Shown: positions 1 to 9,932, counted from the stretch's first letter. The stretch is 64,000 nucleotides of DNA from Paenibacillus sp. KS-LC4 (GCF_036894955.1 NZ_CP145905.1:4110501-4174500), one strand, 5' to 3'. Numbers and translations are program-made. Notes: a model not told the origin generated them from the letters alone.

Positions 1-256
1 ATAGGCCGCCCAGCCATTTTCCTAACGCCGTTCGATAAATTTCCATCAACGTAAGTCCAGGAAAAAGGCGGCGGCATTTATCTATAAACCAGACGACGAC
101 GAGCCCTGTGAACATGCTCAGCAAAGAGGAAATCCATGCATCGGAGTCCAGAATGGAAGCGAGCACGGTTGGAATAAACCAGAACATGTCGCCCACGATG
201 AAAAATAGCACGAGTACCGCCATTTGTCTGGTGCTTATGATCTCACGCTTCAGCAT
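1..256 (-). CDS. GerAB/GerKB-family spore germination permease, N-terminal part (cut by window edge)
   Basis: This is the first 85 residues of an APC-type germinant-receptor B subunit, an inner-membrane protein of the spore; the rest lies beyond position 1. The start is ATG at 256, with an AGGAGGCGAGGG ribosome-binding sequence just upstream. The translated start (MLKREIISTRQMAVLVLFF) matches the start of the two other permeases at 3345-4448 and 4545-5653, including the S-x-RQ-x-A-x-L-V pattern and a following GDM motif. It is the last visible gene of a minus-strand operon and begins 16 bases after the small gene at 273-500. Family assignment is firm; the germinant cannot be deduced. Confidence 0.85.
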   Translation of the reverse strand, partial: MLKREIISTRQMAVLVLFFIVGDMFWFIPTVLASILDSDAWISSLLSMFTGLVVVWFIDKCRRLFPGLTLMEIYRTALGKWLGGL

Positions 257-272
257 ACCCTCGCCTCCTCTC

Positions 273-500
273 TTATAATGCATCGAACCAATCTGCCATT
301 GGCTTATAAATGAACAAAATTATATTTAATGGACTGGGCAGTCTGATTTGGTTGATCGCGCATATGCTCAGAAAAGCCCCGCCCAGCAGCATAATCAAAT
401 AAACAACGATTTCTTTCTTCCAGCCTTTTTTCGCCAGCTTCGGCAGTTCAAGACATGCAAGCGTTATGGCCAGAGCCGATATGAATAAAATTCCAGCCAC
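273..500 (-). CDS. Small two-helix membrane protein, probable germinant-receptor D subunit
   Basis: The 75-residue product has two hydrophobic segments (about residues 3-17 and 30-50) separated by a Lys-rich stretch (KLAKKGWKKE), and little else. Several Bacillus germinant-receptor operons are known to carry a D gene coding for a protein of about 75 residues with two membrane helices that modulates receptor function. Size, topology and position between the C and B genes fit that role. Assignment as a D subunit is inference from context and topology, not from a sequence motif. Confidence 0.7.
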   Translation of the reverse strand: MAGILFISALAITLACLELPKLAKKGWKKEIVVYLIMLLGGAFLSICAINQIRLPSPLNIILFIYKPMADWFDAL

Positions 501-510
501 TAGGCCTCAC

Positions 511-1731
511 TCATTTCTTCAAATAGTTTTGAAACGCATCATTTGTCGTGCCAATCTTTGGTATCTGAACCTCAATGTCATATTCCAGCTTGACCTGCGG
601 AAATAGCTCATCCCAATCACCCTTCCACTTCTCCCACTGCTGAGGCTTATATTGATGGAACGTATTGCCGAAGCCAAATATGTCGGTATTATAGGTTTTC
701 TGCACATGCTCAACCACTCCCTGAATGATCTCTTGCAGCCTTTTCTCCCCGTTTTTTTCCAGCATTTCAATCGTTTCTGGTTTCGTTAAATCAATTTTGC
801 ACTCCACATCGGCCACCGAAGCGACCTGCTTCATCTTCACCTTAATGACCGGCTTCCCGTCAACAACCTTTGGGATAAGCTTCGTTTTACTGCGTATGAC
901 CTCCATAACAATGTAGCCGCCATCTGGACAAATCTGATGGCCTACTGTGCTTGTCACATTATTCATAATATAATTGTAGCCTTTGCTGTAAATTTCATTG
1001 AGCCAACCAATAAGCTTGTCAGCACGAAAAATAGCAAGCCCCGTAATTCGGGTACGCGTTCGCGACTCTGCCTGCTGAACATTCGAAATATTTTCCCCTT
1101 CACGGGCATTACCCTCCAGCTGTACACCCGTTAGCACCGGGCTCATACCATCTGTTACTAGCTGTTCAATCAAGCGTTCTATCGTAACTGTTGTCGTAGG
1201 CGCCCACGTCTTGGCAGACGTATCCAGCGCGTAAAATAAATTTTCCGCCGGGATTTTCTCCAGCGACGTCAAAATTTTCAAAATTTGATTCGCCGGCGCC
1301 TTGTGCGCAATCATTAAGTAAAAATCCGTCCGGGCTTCCGGATTTCGTGACAGCAGATCAAGTACGTTGGCAATCCCCTCCCTCGCCAGCGATTCCCCAA
1401 TAATCAGCACACGGATATGCGCGGAATATATTTTTCGCGAGCTCGTTTCCGTCAGTTTGCGGAACGCTTCAAACACGGTTGGCGCGGTCGCCTCATACAT
1501 CGCTACCGGAGAGCGCCCTCCCCCGCCTGCCTTGGCCGACAGCTCGCTAGGAATAACAACCTGCACCGATACGCGGTATTGATTGCCAACCTTGTCAATG
1601 GCCGTTCCCAGCTGTATGCCCAGCGTATCCAGCTCCCGCCTGTTCCAGCAGCCGCTGACTACAGAAGCGGCAAGCGACCCTATCAGCAATAGCAAGAGCA
1701 GCTTGCCTGCTCGCCTGGTAAATCTGCTCAT
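511..1731 (-). CDS. Ger(x)C-family spore germination lipoprotein (C subunit)
   Basis: The 406-residue product is a germinant-receptor C subunit, expected to be lipid-anchored on the outer face of the spore inner membrane. A signal peptide with a hydrophobic Leu run (residues 11-18) ends in a lipobox VVSGC with Cys28 as the lipidation site. The mature start C-WNRRELD is the usual Ger(x)C signature, followed by the family's long soluble domain. Length is normal for the family. It lies 11 bases downstream of the A-subunit gene and 10 bases upstream of the small D-like gene, so the genes are almost certainly cotranscribed. Confidence 0.93.
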   Translation of the reverse strand: MSRFTRRAGKLLLLLLIGSLAASVVSGCWNRRELDTLGIQLGTAIDKVGNQYRVSVQVVIPSELSAKAGGGGRSPVAMYEATAPTVFEAFRKLTETSSRKIYSAHIRVLIIGESLAREGIANVLDLLSRNPEARTDFYLMIAHKAPANQILKILTSLEKIPAENLFYALDTSAKTWAPTTTVTIERLIEQLVTDGMSPVLTGVQLEGNAREGENISNVQQAESRTRTRITGLAIFRADKLIGWLNEIYSKGYNYIMNNVTSTVGHQICPDGGYIVMEVIRSKTKLIPKVVDGKPVIKVKMKQVASVADVECKIDLTKPETIEMLEKNGEKRLQEIIQGVVEHVQKTYNTDIFGFGNTFHQYKPQQWEKWKGDWDELFPQVKLEYDIEVQIPKIGTTNDAFQNYLKK

Positions 1732-1742
1732 GCTTTATCCTC

Positions 1743-3248
1743 CTAAATTTTCGTTTTGTTACGCGGTCCTTGCCGAACTATATTTTTCTCTGCCGTTGCC
1801 ACCGCGCGAGTGCGCATTTTCGGCCAAGGCAGCCGGAACAGCGTATCCTTCTGATTGCTCCATACGAATGGGGAGAACGACTGCATATAGGGAATGCCGA
1901 ACGATTGCAGGCCATTCAAATGCAGGACGAGCAAAATATAGCCGAGCAAAATGCCAAACAATCCAAAGGATGCAGCAAGCCCCATTAAGAGGAATCGAAT
2001 CATCCGTACCGATATGGACATGCTCGTAGCTGGAATGACAAAGCTTGATATCGCCGTAATGGACACGATAATAACCATCGCTGCCGAGACGATGCCCGCA
2101 TCCACAGCAGCCTGCCCAATCACGAGTGTTCCGACGATTGAAACGGCTTGTCCAACGGTTTTTGGCATTCGCACGCCAGCTTCCCGTAATATTTCGAAGG
2201 TGAGCTCCATCGCAAGCGCTTCAATAAAGGCCGGAAACGGCACGCCCTCACGTTGAGCCGCCAAATTAATAAGCAGGCTTGTTGGAAGCATCTCTTGATG
2301 AAAGGTCGTTATCGCAATATAAAGCGAGGGAGCAAGCAGCGTGATCATAAAAGCAACAAACCGTAGCATTCTCAGCAAGGTGCTGATGTCCGCCCGCTGA
2401 TAATAATCTTCCGCCGATTGGAAAAATTGAATAAACAGCGCTGGCACCAGCAGCACAAAGGGCGTACCATCTACCAAAATCGCAACTCGACCTTCAAGCA
2501 GACCAGCAGCAATTGTATCTGGCCGCTCCGTATTGTAGATCGTAGCAAAGGGAGTCCACGCCGTATCCTGAATGAGCTCCTCAATATAGCCGCTCTCCAA
2601 AATACCGTCAATATTTATTTCACCAAGCCGCTTTCTCACTTCCTGCACGATATTCTCATCCGCTACATTGCGCAGATACATTATTGATATAGACGTTTTC
2701 GTAATCTTGCCAATGTCCATGCCTTCTGTCCACAGCTGCGGGTCCTTGATCTTGCGCCGGATGAGCGCTCTATTGGTACCAATATTTTCAGTAAAGGCTT
2801 CCATTGGGCCCCGAACGACAACCTGAGAGGTAGGCTCGCTGACATTGCGATCCTTCCACCCCTCGGCTGCTATACAGATTGCTTCAGAGCTATCAGCCAA
2901 TAACAGAATGGCCCAACCAGACAGCAGTTGATAAAACAGCGGCTCCCATTCATTGATCGTAACGGTTTCACCGACTGCCAGCACCGCATTTTTCAAATAT
3001 AACAGCCTATTTCCGCTCTTGTGGCTCGCTGTTTGCTCCTCAGCCATAAAATAATCCAGTATCAAATGATTAATAATTGTAGAATCCGTTAAGCCATCCA
3101 TATAAACAAGCGCCGCCTGCAGACCATTGTCATTGTTCATTTCTTTAATCACGAGGTCCTGGCTGTTGCCAAGGCTGGCCCTAATAAACGAGAGATTGCT
3201 CATTAATTTAAGGCCCAGTCGCTTATCTACAGAAGCGTTCATCAACAA
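1743..3248 (-). CDS. GerA-family spore germination protein (A subunit)
   Basis: The 501-residue product is the A subunit of a nutrient germinant receptor. Residues 1 to about 260 form the soluble N-terminal region, containing family motifs such as VYMDGL, GPMEAFTENIGTNRALIRRKI and TERPDTIAAGLLEGRVAILVDG. Residues from about 260 to 470 contain the membrane segments with the PFPAFIEALAMELTFEILREAGVRMP motif region (positions 2150-2250). The gene sits between a B-type permease gene upstream (3345-4448) and the C gene downstream, giving a B-B-A-C-D-B order that differs from the common A-B-C order. Which germinant it senses is unknown. Confidence 0.95.
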   Translation of the reverse strand: MLMNASVDKRLGLKLMSNLSFIRASLGNSQDLVIKEMNNDNGLQAALVYMDGLTDSTIINHLILDYFMAEEQTASHKSGNRLLYLKNAVLAVGETVTINEWEPLFYQLLSGWAILLLADSSEAICIAAEGWKDRNVSEPTSQVVVRGPMEAFTENIGTNRALIRRKIKDPQLWTEGMDIGKITKTSISIMYLRNVADENIVQEVRKRLGEINIDGILESGYIEELIQDTAWTPFATIYNTERPDTIAAGLLEGRVAILVDGTPFVLLVPALFIQFFQSAEDYYQRADISTLLRMLRFVAFMITLLAPSLYIAITTFHQEMLPTSLLINLAAQREGVPFPAFIEALAMELTFEILREAGVRMPKTVGQAVSIVGTLVIGQAAVDAGIVSAAMVIIVSITAISSFVIPATSMSISVRMIRFLLMGLAASFGLFGILLGYILLVLHLNGLQSFGIPYMQSFSPFVWSNQKDTLFRLPWPKMRTRAVATAEKNIVRQGPRNKTKI

Positions 3249-3344
3249 ACCACCTCTCTAAGGTGCACATAATTGTATATATTGTCCAATTGGACTTCCC
3301 GGTATGTAATATTTTTTCAATTGATCTGCTTCCACTCCATCATG

Positions 3345-4448
3345 CTAGCCCTCTCCTTTCTTCCAGCCCGCTTTCAACCGGGCAGCTATATAACTAAGCA
3401 GCAGTAAACCCGGTGAGTAACTAAAAACCCAAAACAGCCATACCACATCAAAATGAACAAAAGAAACGATGCCTGGCGCCAAAAAATAAGCATAACCCAC
3501 GATTAGAAATCCAAAGGGTCGCATCAAAAACCGATGATCTTGCAGCTTAAAAAGCTGCTGCAGACCTCGAATAAAAGCGTAGCCGTAAATAATACATCGA
3601 AAATATGTGGAAATGATATAGTCAACCGCCAGCACCGCTTCCAGACGCTGCACAAAGTCGCCGATATTGATTTTTTTCGCCATCACGTAGGGCGAATATA
3701 TGGTATGCTCCGTAGCGAATACCCCCAGAACACAAATACACAGCACGATGGTGACCCAAATCGCTATTCCTGCGACAAAGGCAGCCAGCAAATAGTCTCG
3801 GGCAGCGTGCTCGCTTTCCTCCACGCGATCAAAAAACATGAGAAAGGCAAACATCTCGCAGAAGGGGAATGCGATAAAAAAAAGCGCCCCCTTCATGATA
3901 CCCGGGAATCCCGTTACCTCGATTGGCAGCATCTGGGTTAAATCTATTTTCGGAATAAGCAAAATGACAAGTAAAATGAACATCGCAAAAAAGAACGGGA
4001 AGATCACCTCACCCAGCCTTGCAATCGTCGTAATTCCACCTCGTATCGCAAGCGTAATTGGCAAAACCATCAGCAAGCATATGACGATCTGCGGCGTCTC
4101 CGTCATCATTTGCGTCGATACAAAATCGGCAATTTCCCGAACCTGGGTAATCGACGTATTAAACATCATCATGAGAAACACGAAGGAGAGCAGCCCACCT
4201 GCTATTTTTCCAAAGGCCTGATTATTGATTTCAATTAACGTTTTCCCTGGGAAACGTTTGCTGATGCTGAATAAAAACCAAGCCGCTCCAACCCCAAACG
4301 GAATACCGATAACCCCCGACATCCAGGCTGAATGTTTTGCATAAGCAGCTGTTAATGGAGGCAAATATAGCTGCATATCGCCGATAGCGAAAAATATAAC
4401 GAGGATGGCTAGCTGTCTCACGCTAATCGTTTGTCGTTGCCGCTGCAC
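3345..4448 (-). CDS. GerAB/GerKB-family spore germination permease (intact copy)
   Basis: The 367-residue product is a polytopic APC-superfamily permease, the likely germinant-binding B subunit. About ten hydrophobic segments are visible, along with the family motifs ISVRQLAILVIFFAIGDMQLY near the start and EINNQAFGKIAGG near residue 72. The start is GTG at 4448; it aligns codon for codon with the ATG of the neighbouring damaged copy at 5653. The 96-base gaps before and after it are like those around the other copy, and the leader sequence is shared, pointing to a tandem duplication. Confidence 0.93.
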   Translation of the reverse strand: MQRQRQTISVRQLAILVIFFAIGDMQLYLPPLTAAYAKHSAWMSGVIGIPFGVGAAWFLFSISKRFPGKTLIEINNQAFGKIAGGLLSFVFLMMMFNTSITQVREIADFVSTQMMTETPQIVICLLMVLPITLAIRGGITTIARLGEVIFPFFFAMFILLVILLIPKIDLTQMLPIEVTGFPGIMKGALFFIAFPFCEMFAFLMFFDRVEESEHAARDYLLAAFVAGIAIWVTIVLCICVLGVFATEHTIYSPYVMAKKINIGDFVQRLEAVLAVDYIISTYFRCIIYGYAFIRGLQQLFKLQDHRFLMRPFGFLIVGYAYFLAPGIVSFVHFDVVWLFWVFSYSPGLLLLSYIAARLKAGWKKGEG

Positions 4449-4544
4449 TTCCTATCACCCGCTTCGCATGTGAAATATAACCGTAATCCATTTTGTCCAG
4501 CAAGATGCTGAATTATCCATAATTGGAATAAGAGCAGCTACCCA

Positions 4545-5653
4545 CTAATCGGCCATCTCCTTCTTCGGCAGCCTGCCGCGTAGTTTAGCAAGGCCCCATC
4601 CAAGCAGCAGCAGCCCCGGTGAATAGGTCAATATCCAGAGCACACAAGGTATGACAAGCCAATTAAAAAACACAATTCCCGGCGAAACCACATAGGAGTA
4701 ACCAAACGCCATAAAAGCGAAGGGGATCGTTAAAATTCGAAAATCTCGAAGCTTGAAAAGCTGAGCGACACCGAGAACAAAGGCGTAGCCGTAGATCAAG
4801 CTGCGAAAATAAGAGGTGATGATGAAGCTGATAGCAAAAATCGCCTCTAGCCGCTGAATGAAGTTGCCGATATTGATTTTTTTCGCCATGATGTAAGGGG
4901 CATATAAGGAATGCTGGGTTATGTAAGAACCTAGCATGAGCATGCACAGCAATACCACCATCCAGACCGCCAAACCGCCTATTAATACCCCCAGCATGTA
5001 GTCACGGGCACGGTGCTTGCTTCGAACAACATTCGGAAAAATCATCAGAAAAGCGAACAGCTCACAAAAGGGGAAGCCTACAAAAAAGATGGAGCCCTTT
5101 ATAATACCAGTAGCGCCCGCACCCCAGATCGGCAGAAGATTAGTCAATGACAGACTAGGTAAAATCAGCACCAATAACAATACAAATAGGATCACAAATA
5201 CGGGAAATATCGTTTCTCCCGCACGCCCGACCGCGCGAATCCCCCCGTGTATCGCAAGCGCTAATGGAAAAATCAACAAGAGGCAAAGGATAATGATTGG
5301 CGTCTCAATCAATATTTGTATGGTAACAAAATCACTGATTTCCCGAATTTGCATAATCGAAGAATGGAACATAAAAGCCAAAAACAGCAGCGAAACAAGA
5401 CTCCCGGCTAGTCTGCCGAAAGCCTGATTATTGATTTCATGAGTGTCATATTAGGAAATTGTTTACTTAAGCCATATATAAACCAAGCTATGCCGAGCCC
5501 AATTGGCAGGCCAGCCAGTCCTGATATCCACGAAGCTTCATCTGCGTATACAGCCGTAAGCGAGGGTAAAAACAACTGCATATCGCCCATAATAAAATAA
5601 ATAACGAGGATAGCCAGCTGCCTTGCGCTTATTGATGCCTGTCCCTGCTGCAT
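4545..5653 (-). pseudogene. GerAB/GerKB-family permease, frameshifted copy
   Basis: This is a second B-type permease next to the intact copy, but its reading frame is broken. Frame one runs from ATG at 5653 and ends at a TAG near 5408. Frame two carries the rest from about 5440 to 4545. At the break the sequence reads CTCATGAAATCAATAATCAG where the intact copy predicts Leu-Ile-Glu-Ile-Asn-Asn-Gln, so one base appears to be missing around 5438-5440. The full span of 1109 bases is exactly one short of 370 codons, agreeing with a single-base deletion. Both halves align well to the 3345-4448 product. It may be a real recent pseudogene or a sequencing error. Confidence 0.88.
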
Positions 5654-5775
5654 GCTGCTTCACCCGCTTTGTGCTTAAAATGTTAGATTGCTGTCGTTAT
5701 CCATTTTGTCCACAGGGATGAATAATTATCCAGCATGCACGGAGGAAGCCGAGCTGGCAGGCTCTGCTCAGGAGT

Positions 5776-6615
5776 CTAGCTATACATTTCACGGTACGCT
5801 TTCGGAGAGGCGTTCTCCGCTTTGCGAAAGACGCGAATGAAATAGCTAGATTGCGAAAACCCCGTTCGGCTGGCGATTTCGCTGACTGGCAGCCGGGTCG
5901 CAACTAGCAGGCTTTTGGCGGCAGCAATACGGCAGCTGGTCAAATATTGCTGGGGCGTACGCCCCATTACCTGCCGAAATAGCCGCAAAAAATAATACGG
6001 ACTGTAGCCGCTCAGCGCTGCCATCTCCGGCAGCGTCCATGCTTGTTCACTCGAGCCGCGAATAAGATCTGCCGCTTCGCGGATCGCATTTTTAGTAATG
6101 AGCGGCAGTGCATCATGCTCCAGGCGCTCCGAATTATGGGCAAGCTCTGCCAGCAGCTCATATAGAAGGGCTGACATCCGCGGCTCATGCCGCGTCTCGA
6201 AACTGCCGCATAGCTCGTACATCTCCTCTGTAATCTCGATAAAACGCGCAAGCGATGCTTCCGAGATTGCAAACAGCCACACGCTGGAAGCATCTGCTGC
6301 CCGCAGCAGCAAAAGCTCCATCGGCACCACAAAATGAATCCAGCGCACATCCCATGGCTGCTCGGGATCCGTTCCATAATGCTGGAACGCTCCTCGCGGA
6401 TACAAAAAGCCTTCTCCTGCTTTCAGAGCAATACGCTGGCCCTCCTTCCTAACATAGCCGCTTCCAGAGCAGATCACATGCAAATTATAGGCAGCTATAA
6501 CCCCTGCCGCCCGTTGCTCGTGATGCTGGGGAAAATCATTATAGCGGCCTACTGCATCCGGATAACAGACATAATGCGAAGCAGCTGGCTCGGGCAATTG
6601 ATAGTAGGTACGCAT
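5776..6615 (-). CDS. AraC-family transcriptional regulator with cupin-type sensor domain
   Basis: The 279-residue product has an N-terminal AraC-type sugar-binding domain (about 1-150) and a C-terminal double helix-turn-helix (about 180-279) with the typical LRLFRQVMGRTPQQYL and FSQSSYFIRVFRKAENASPKAYR regions. An AAAGGAGC ribosome-binding site precedes the ATG at 6615. It is divergently transcribed from the GH42 gene starting at 6766, with a 150-base shared promoter region, so it most likely controls that gene in response to a galactoside or arabinoside. The inducer is not deducible from sequence. Confidence 0.9.
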   Translation of the reverse strand: MRTYYQLPEPAASHYVCYPDAVGRYNDFPQHHEQRAAGVIAAYNLHVICSGSGYVRKEGQRIALKAGEGFLYPRGAFQHYGTDPEQPWDVRWIHFVVPMELLLLRAADASSVWLFAISEASLARFIEITEEMYELCGSFETRHEPRMSALLYELLAELAHNSERLEHDALPLITKNAIREAADLIRGSSEQAWTLPEMAALSGYSPYYFLRLFRQVMGRTPQQYLTSCRIAAAKSLLVATRLPVSEIASRTGFSQSSYFIRVFRKAENASPKAYREMYS

Positions 6616-6765
6616 CCAATAGCTCCTTTCCTTGCGGATAAAGATCGCAATATTTTCATATAGATCACAACATAATAGTATATACGCGTCGAAATACTGA
6701 TTCTACAATAATAAAATAGCCGATAGATAGCAATTTATTATTATTTGTATGGAGGTACAACCCTA

Positions 6766-8820
6766 ATGACACACGTAAACCCAATAAATGAGTTTGCCCT
6801 TGGCGTCTGCTATTACCCTGAGCAATGGCCGGAGGAGCTATGGGATGATGATCTTCGCCGCATGAAAGAAATGGGGCTCTCGATTATTCGGGTAGCCGAA
6901 TTTGCCTGGTCGGTGTTCGAGCCTGAGGAAGGCGTATTCCAATTCGAGCTGTTCGATAAAGTCATTGACCTAGCTCATAAGCATGGTCTGAAGGTCATCA
7001 TTGGCACCCCAACAGCAACGCCGCCTGCATGGCTGACGTTCAAATATCCCGAGGTGCTCAACGTAACCTATGAGGGGGTGACGCTTCAGCATGGAATGCG
7101 CCGCCACACTAACTATAACAGTCCCATATATCAGGAGCTGAGCGCCCGCATTGCTCGTCAAATGGCGGAGCATTACTCCGATCATCCGGCAGTTGTCGGC
7201 TGGCAAATCGATAATGAATTCAATTGTGAAATTTCTGAATACTATTCGGAGGCCGATCATTTGGCTTTTCGTGAATGGCTGCAGCGCAAATACGTTACGC
7301 TGGGCAAGCTGAATGAGGCTTGGGGCGCTGTCTTTTGGAATCAGACGTATTCCGCCTGGGAGCAAGTGTTTCTTCCGCGCCCGACTGCGGTGCCCAGACA
7401 GCCGAATCCGCATCAGGCGCTGGATGAGAAGCGTTTTATTTCTGACAGTACCATTTCTTACGCCAAGGTGCAGGCCAACATACTGCGTGAGGCAGCACCT
7501 AAGCATTGGGTAACGACGAATGGCTTGTTCGGTCATCTGGACAGCCACCGGATGACCGACGAGCTGCTGGACTTTTTCAGCTACGATTCCTACCCGCAGT
7601 TTTCCACCATTAACTTTGACAATAATGAGGAAAAACCGCTGCTCGATCGCGGCTGGAGCCTGACTCTGTCTACCATCCGCTCCATTTCACCGAATTTCTG
7701 CATTATGGAGCAGCAGGCTGGACCAGGCGGCTGGGTGAACCGCATGGATATGCCTTCGCCGAAGCCGGGGCAAATGCGCCTGTGGACTTACCAATCCATT
7801 GCCCATGGCGCAGATATGGTCGTTTATTTCCGCTGGCGTACGGCAGCCTTCGGCAATGAAATCTACTGGCATGGCCTGAACGATTACCATAATGGACCGA
7901 ACCGCCGTCTTCGTGAAGCAGCGCAAATCGGTGCTGAGCTTGCCAAGGCCGGTCCGCATTTTGTCGGTACGCGCAACCGGGCAGAGGTTGCCCTCGTACG
8001 CGATTATGACAATGAGTGGGACGGCGAATATGATATTTGGCACGGCCCTTTTTCCTGGAGAAGCAGCAAGGAATGGTTCAAGGCGCTGCAGCATCAGCAT
8101 ATTCCAAGTGATGTTCTTTACATGCGAAGCGGCACAACGCTTGCTGACCTGCAGCGCTACCGCGTGCTCATCTATCCGCATCCGGCTATTATGAGGGATG
8201 AAACAGCTGCTTTGCTGGAGCAATATGCCGAAAGCGGCGGCACAATAATATTCGGCTGCCGCACGGGCTACAAGGATGAGCGCGGTCACTGCTACATGCG
8301 CCCATTCCCTGGCGCCGCAGCGGCTCTTGTCGGTATTTCCGTCGAGGAGTTTACACAAATTAAAGGTACGCGCAAACCAGCAACAATCGAGTGGAAGCAC
8401 GGGGGTGGTGAAGCGACTACGGCGGATCTGTTCAATGATGTACTCGCGGTCGAAAGCGATACCGTCGAAATCATGGGGGAATATGCCTCCGATTATTATG
8501 CAGGCAAGCCCGCTGTTACCCGCAATGCCGTGGGAGCAGGCTCAGCCTGGTATTACGGGGCTGTATTCAATGAGGCAGCGGCTCGTCATATGATTGGCCT
8601 GCTCGGCTTGTCATCGCCTGTTGCCAATTGGCTTTCCCTGCCAGAGCAGGTGGAGCTGACTATTCGCGAGGGCGAGGCTGGGCCGCTCCACTTCCTCCTC
8701 AATTATGCGGAAGAAGCTGCCGAGCTTACTCTCGGCGAGCCGCGCATCGACCTGATTAGCGGCGATACGCTTCAAGGCTCAGTCGTGCTGGAGCCTTATG
8801 GCGTGCTAATATTGACTTAA
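6766..8820 (+). CDS. GH42 beta-galactosidase
   Basis: The 684-residue product is a glycoside hydrolase family 42 enzyme, which cleaves terminal beta-galactosides, often from galactan or arabinogalactan oligosaccharides. It has the family start (GVCYYPEQWPEE), the acid/base Glu151 in WQIDNEF, and the nucleophile Glu315 in IMEQQAGPGGW. The middle trimerisation domain and C-terminal beta domain follow. No signal peptide is present, so it acts in the cytoplasm on imported oligosaccharides. The start was set at ATG 6766 because GGAGGT lies at 6751-6756; an in-frame TTG at 6745 would put the ribosome-binding site inside the gene. Length is normal. Confidence 0.95.
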   Translation: MTHVNPINEFALGVCYYPEQWPEELWDDDLRRMKEMGLSIIRVAEFAWSVFEPEEGVFQFELFDKVIDLAHKHGLKVIIGTPTATPPAWLTFKYPEVLNVTYEGVTLQHGMRRHTNYNSPIYQELSARIARQMAEHYSDHPAVVGWQIDNEFNCEISEYYSEADHLAFREWLQRKYVTLGKLNEAWGAVFWNQTYSAWEQVFLPRPTAVPRQPNPHQALDEKRFISDSTISYAKVQANILREAAPKHWVTTNGLFGHLDSHRMTDELLDFFSYDSYPQFSTINFDNNEEKPLLDRGWSLTLSTIRSISPNFCIMEQQAGPGGWVNRMDMPSPKPGQMRLWTYQSIAHGADMVVYFRWRTAAFGNEIYWHGLNDYHNGPNRRLREAAQIGAELAKAGPHFVGTRNRAEVALVRDYDNEWDGEYDIWHGPFSWRSSKEWFKALQHQHIPSDVLYMRSGTTLADLQRYRVLIYPHPAIMRDETAALLEQYAESGGTIIFGCRTGYKDERGHCYMRPFPGAAAALVGISVEEFTQIKGTRKPATIEWKHGGGEATTADLFNDVLAVESDTVEIMGEYASDYYAGKPAVTRNAVGAGSAWYYGAVFNEAAARHMIGLLGLSSPVANWLSLPEQVELTIREGEAGPLHFLLNYAEEAAELTLGEPRIDLISGDTLQGSVVLEPYGVLILT

Positions 8821-8867
8821 ATGACCTTAGGCTAGACTGCTGCGTCCAAAAAATATAACCTAAAGCA

Positions 8868-8918
8868 AACAGAACCCCGAATCCGCCTCGTCAGCTGTGG
8901 AGGATTCGGGGTTCTGTT
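8868..8918. terminator. Hairpin terminator after GH42, probably bidirectional
   Basis: A 17-bp perfect stem (8868-8884 with 8902-8918) ends in TTATTTT on the plus strand. It lies between the GH42 gene and the oppositely oriented gene ending at 9003, so it can serve both. Confidence 0.85.
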
Positions 8919-9002
8919 ATTTTGCATAGCCTAAGGTGCAGGCTGTGGCGCAGCCATTTTCGAACGTTTCTTTCTTGTACATCCCATCCTATGCCTTGCG
9001 CC

Positions 9003-9932
9003 TCATGCGTCCAGCACCAGTTCAAACTCTGCATCTCGGTCACAGACCAGCTTGCCATCCTGCACCTCAAGCTTGGCTACTTGAAGGGAGCTGCGCCGCG
9101 TGAGATAACCCGGCACCTGACCAGGCACTTCCCAATTACCGCGTCTGTCCGGGTGGGTGAAATAGAAAATATACGCCTGCTCGCCCTGGACAACGACATC
9201 GGCATGCAAGCCAATGGTTCCATCATCCTCACGCTGACCGGGCTTATCCAATATCAGGTTGTTGCGCTCCCAGCTCTCCAAATCATCGGAACGGAAGACG
9301 CCCTGACCCCGCCATTCGTCAACGATCATCCAATACGAGCCTTGCAGCCAAAATACATTCGGCCCCTCATGCCCCCGCTCCGTAATGACGGGACCAACCA
9401 CCTTCCAGCTATACAAGTCGCTGCTGTCGGCAGCGTAAGTGAACGAGCCGAGCGCCTCATCCTTATACCACATTCGAAACCCACCATTCGGCAGCTCGTA
9501 GATGCAGGCATCAATGACGCGGTCCAAGCTAAGACGCACATTGGAAATGAACGTCCAGTCGAGCAAATTCGTGCTTGTATAATGAAAAATCTCCCGTTTA
9601 TGGCCCGCCCAATCATCGGGCACACCTTGAATATAGCTGACGTACATATGGTAAAGTCCATTATGCCAAATGATTTCCGGCGCCCAAAATGTATTTCGTC
9701 CCCATTCTATATCCAGCCCCGTAAGCGTTCCCCGATAATTCCAGCTGCGGCCGCCATCTGCGGAAGATGCGACGCCTAAATCGGTGCCATGCACCCATGC
9801 AAAGCCTGGACCTTCCACCGTAGCACGGCGATTTGTATAAATAATCCACCATTCCTGCATCTCACGATTATAAATGACGACCGGATCCGCCGCTCCGTCA
9901 AAAATTGGATCTCTGAATAATGGCGCCTTCAT
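9003..9932 (-). CDS. GH43-like five-bladed beta-propeller glycosidase
   Basis: The 309-residue product has features of GH43/GH32-type beta-propeller hydrolases: an early DPVVIY strand with a candidate catalytic Asp, a FWAPEIIWHNGLYHMYVSY region (the usual WAPE motif) and later GPNVFWLQGSYWMI and DGTIGLHADVV regions. No signal peptide is seen. The start at ATG 9932 is preferred because GGGAGGAAG precedes it; an upstream in-frame start at 9989 lacks such a site. The neighbours (GH42 and GH51) suggest an arabinan or arabinogalactan substrate, but this is inferred. Exact GH family should be treated as probable. Confidence 0.78.
   Translation of the reverse strand: MKAPLFRDPIFDGAADPVVIYNREMQEWWIIYTNRRATVEGPGFAWVHGTDLGVASSADGGRSWNYRGTLTGLDIEWGRNTFWAPEIIWHNGLYHMYVSYIQGVPDDWAGHKREIFHYTSTNLLDWTFISNVRLSLDRVIDACIYELPNGGFRMWYKDEALGSFTYAADSSDLYSWKVVGPVITERGHEGPNVFWLQGSYWMIVDEWRGQGVFRSDDLESWERNNLILDKPGQREDDGTIGLHADVVVQGEQAYIFYFTHPDRRGNWEVPGQVPGYLTRRSSLQVAKLEVQDGKLVCDRDAEFELVLDA

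Noticed and set aside
8922..9779. 285-codon plus-strand ORF over the GH43-like gene
   Set aside because: Antisense shadow without ribosome-binding site; starts inside the terminator region.
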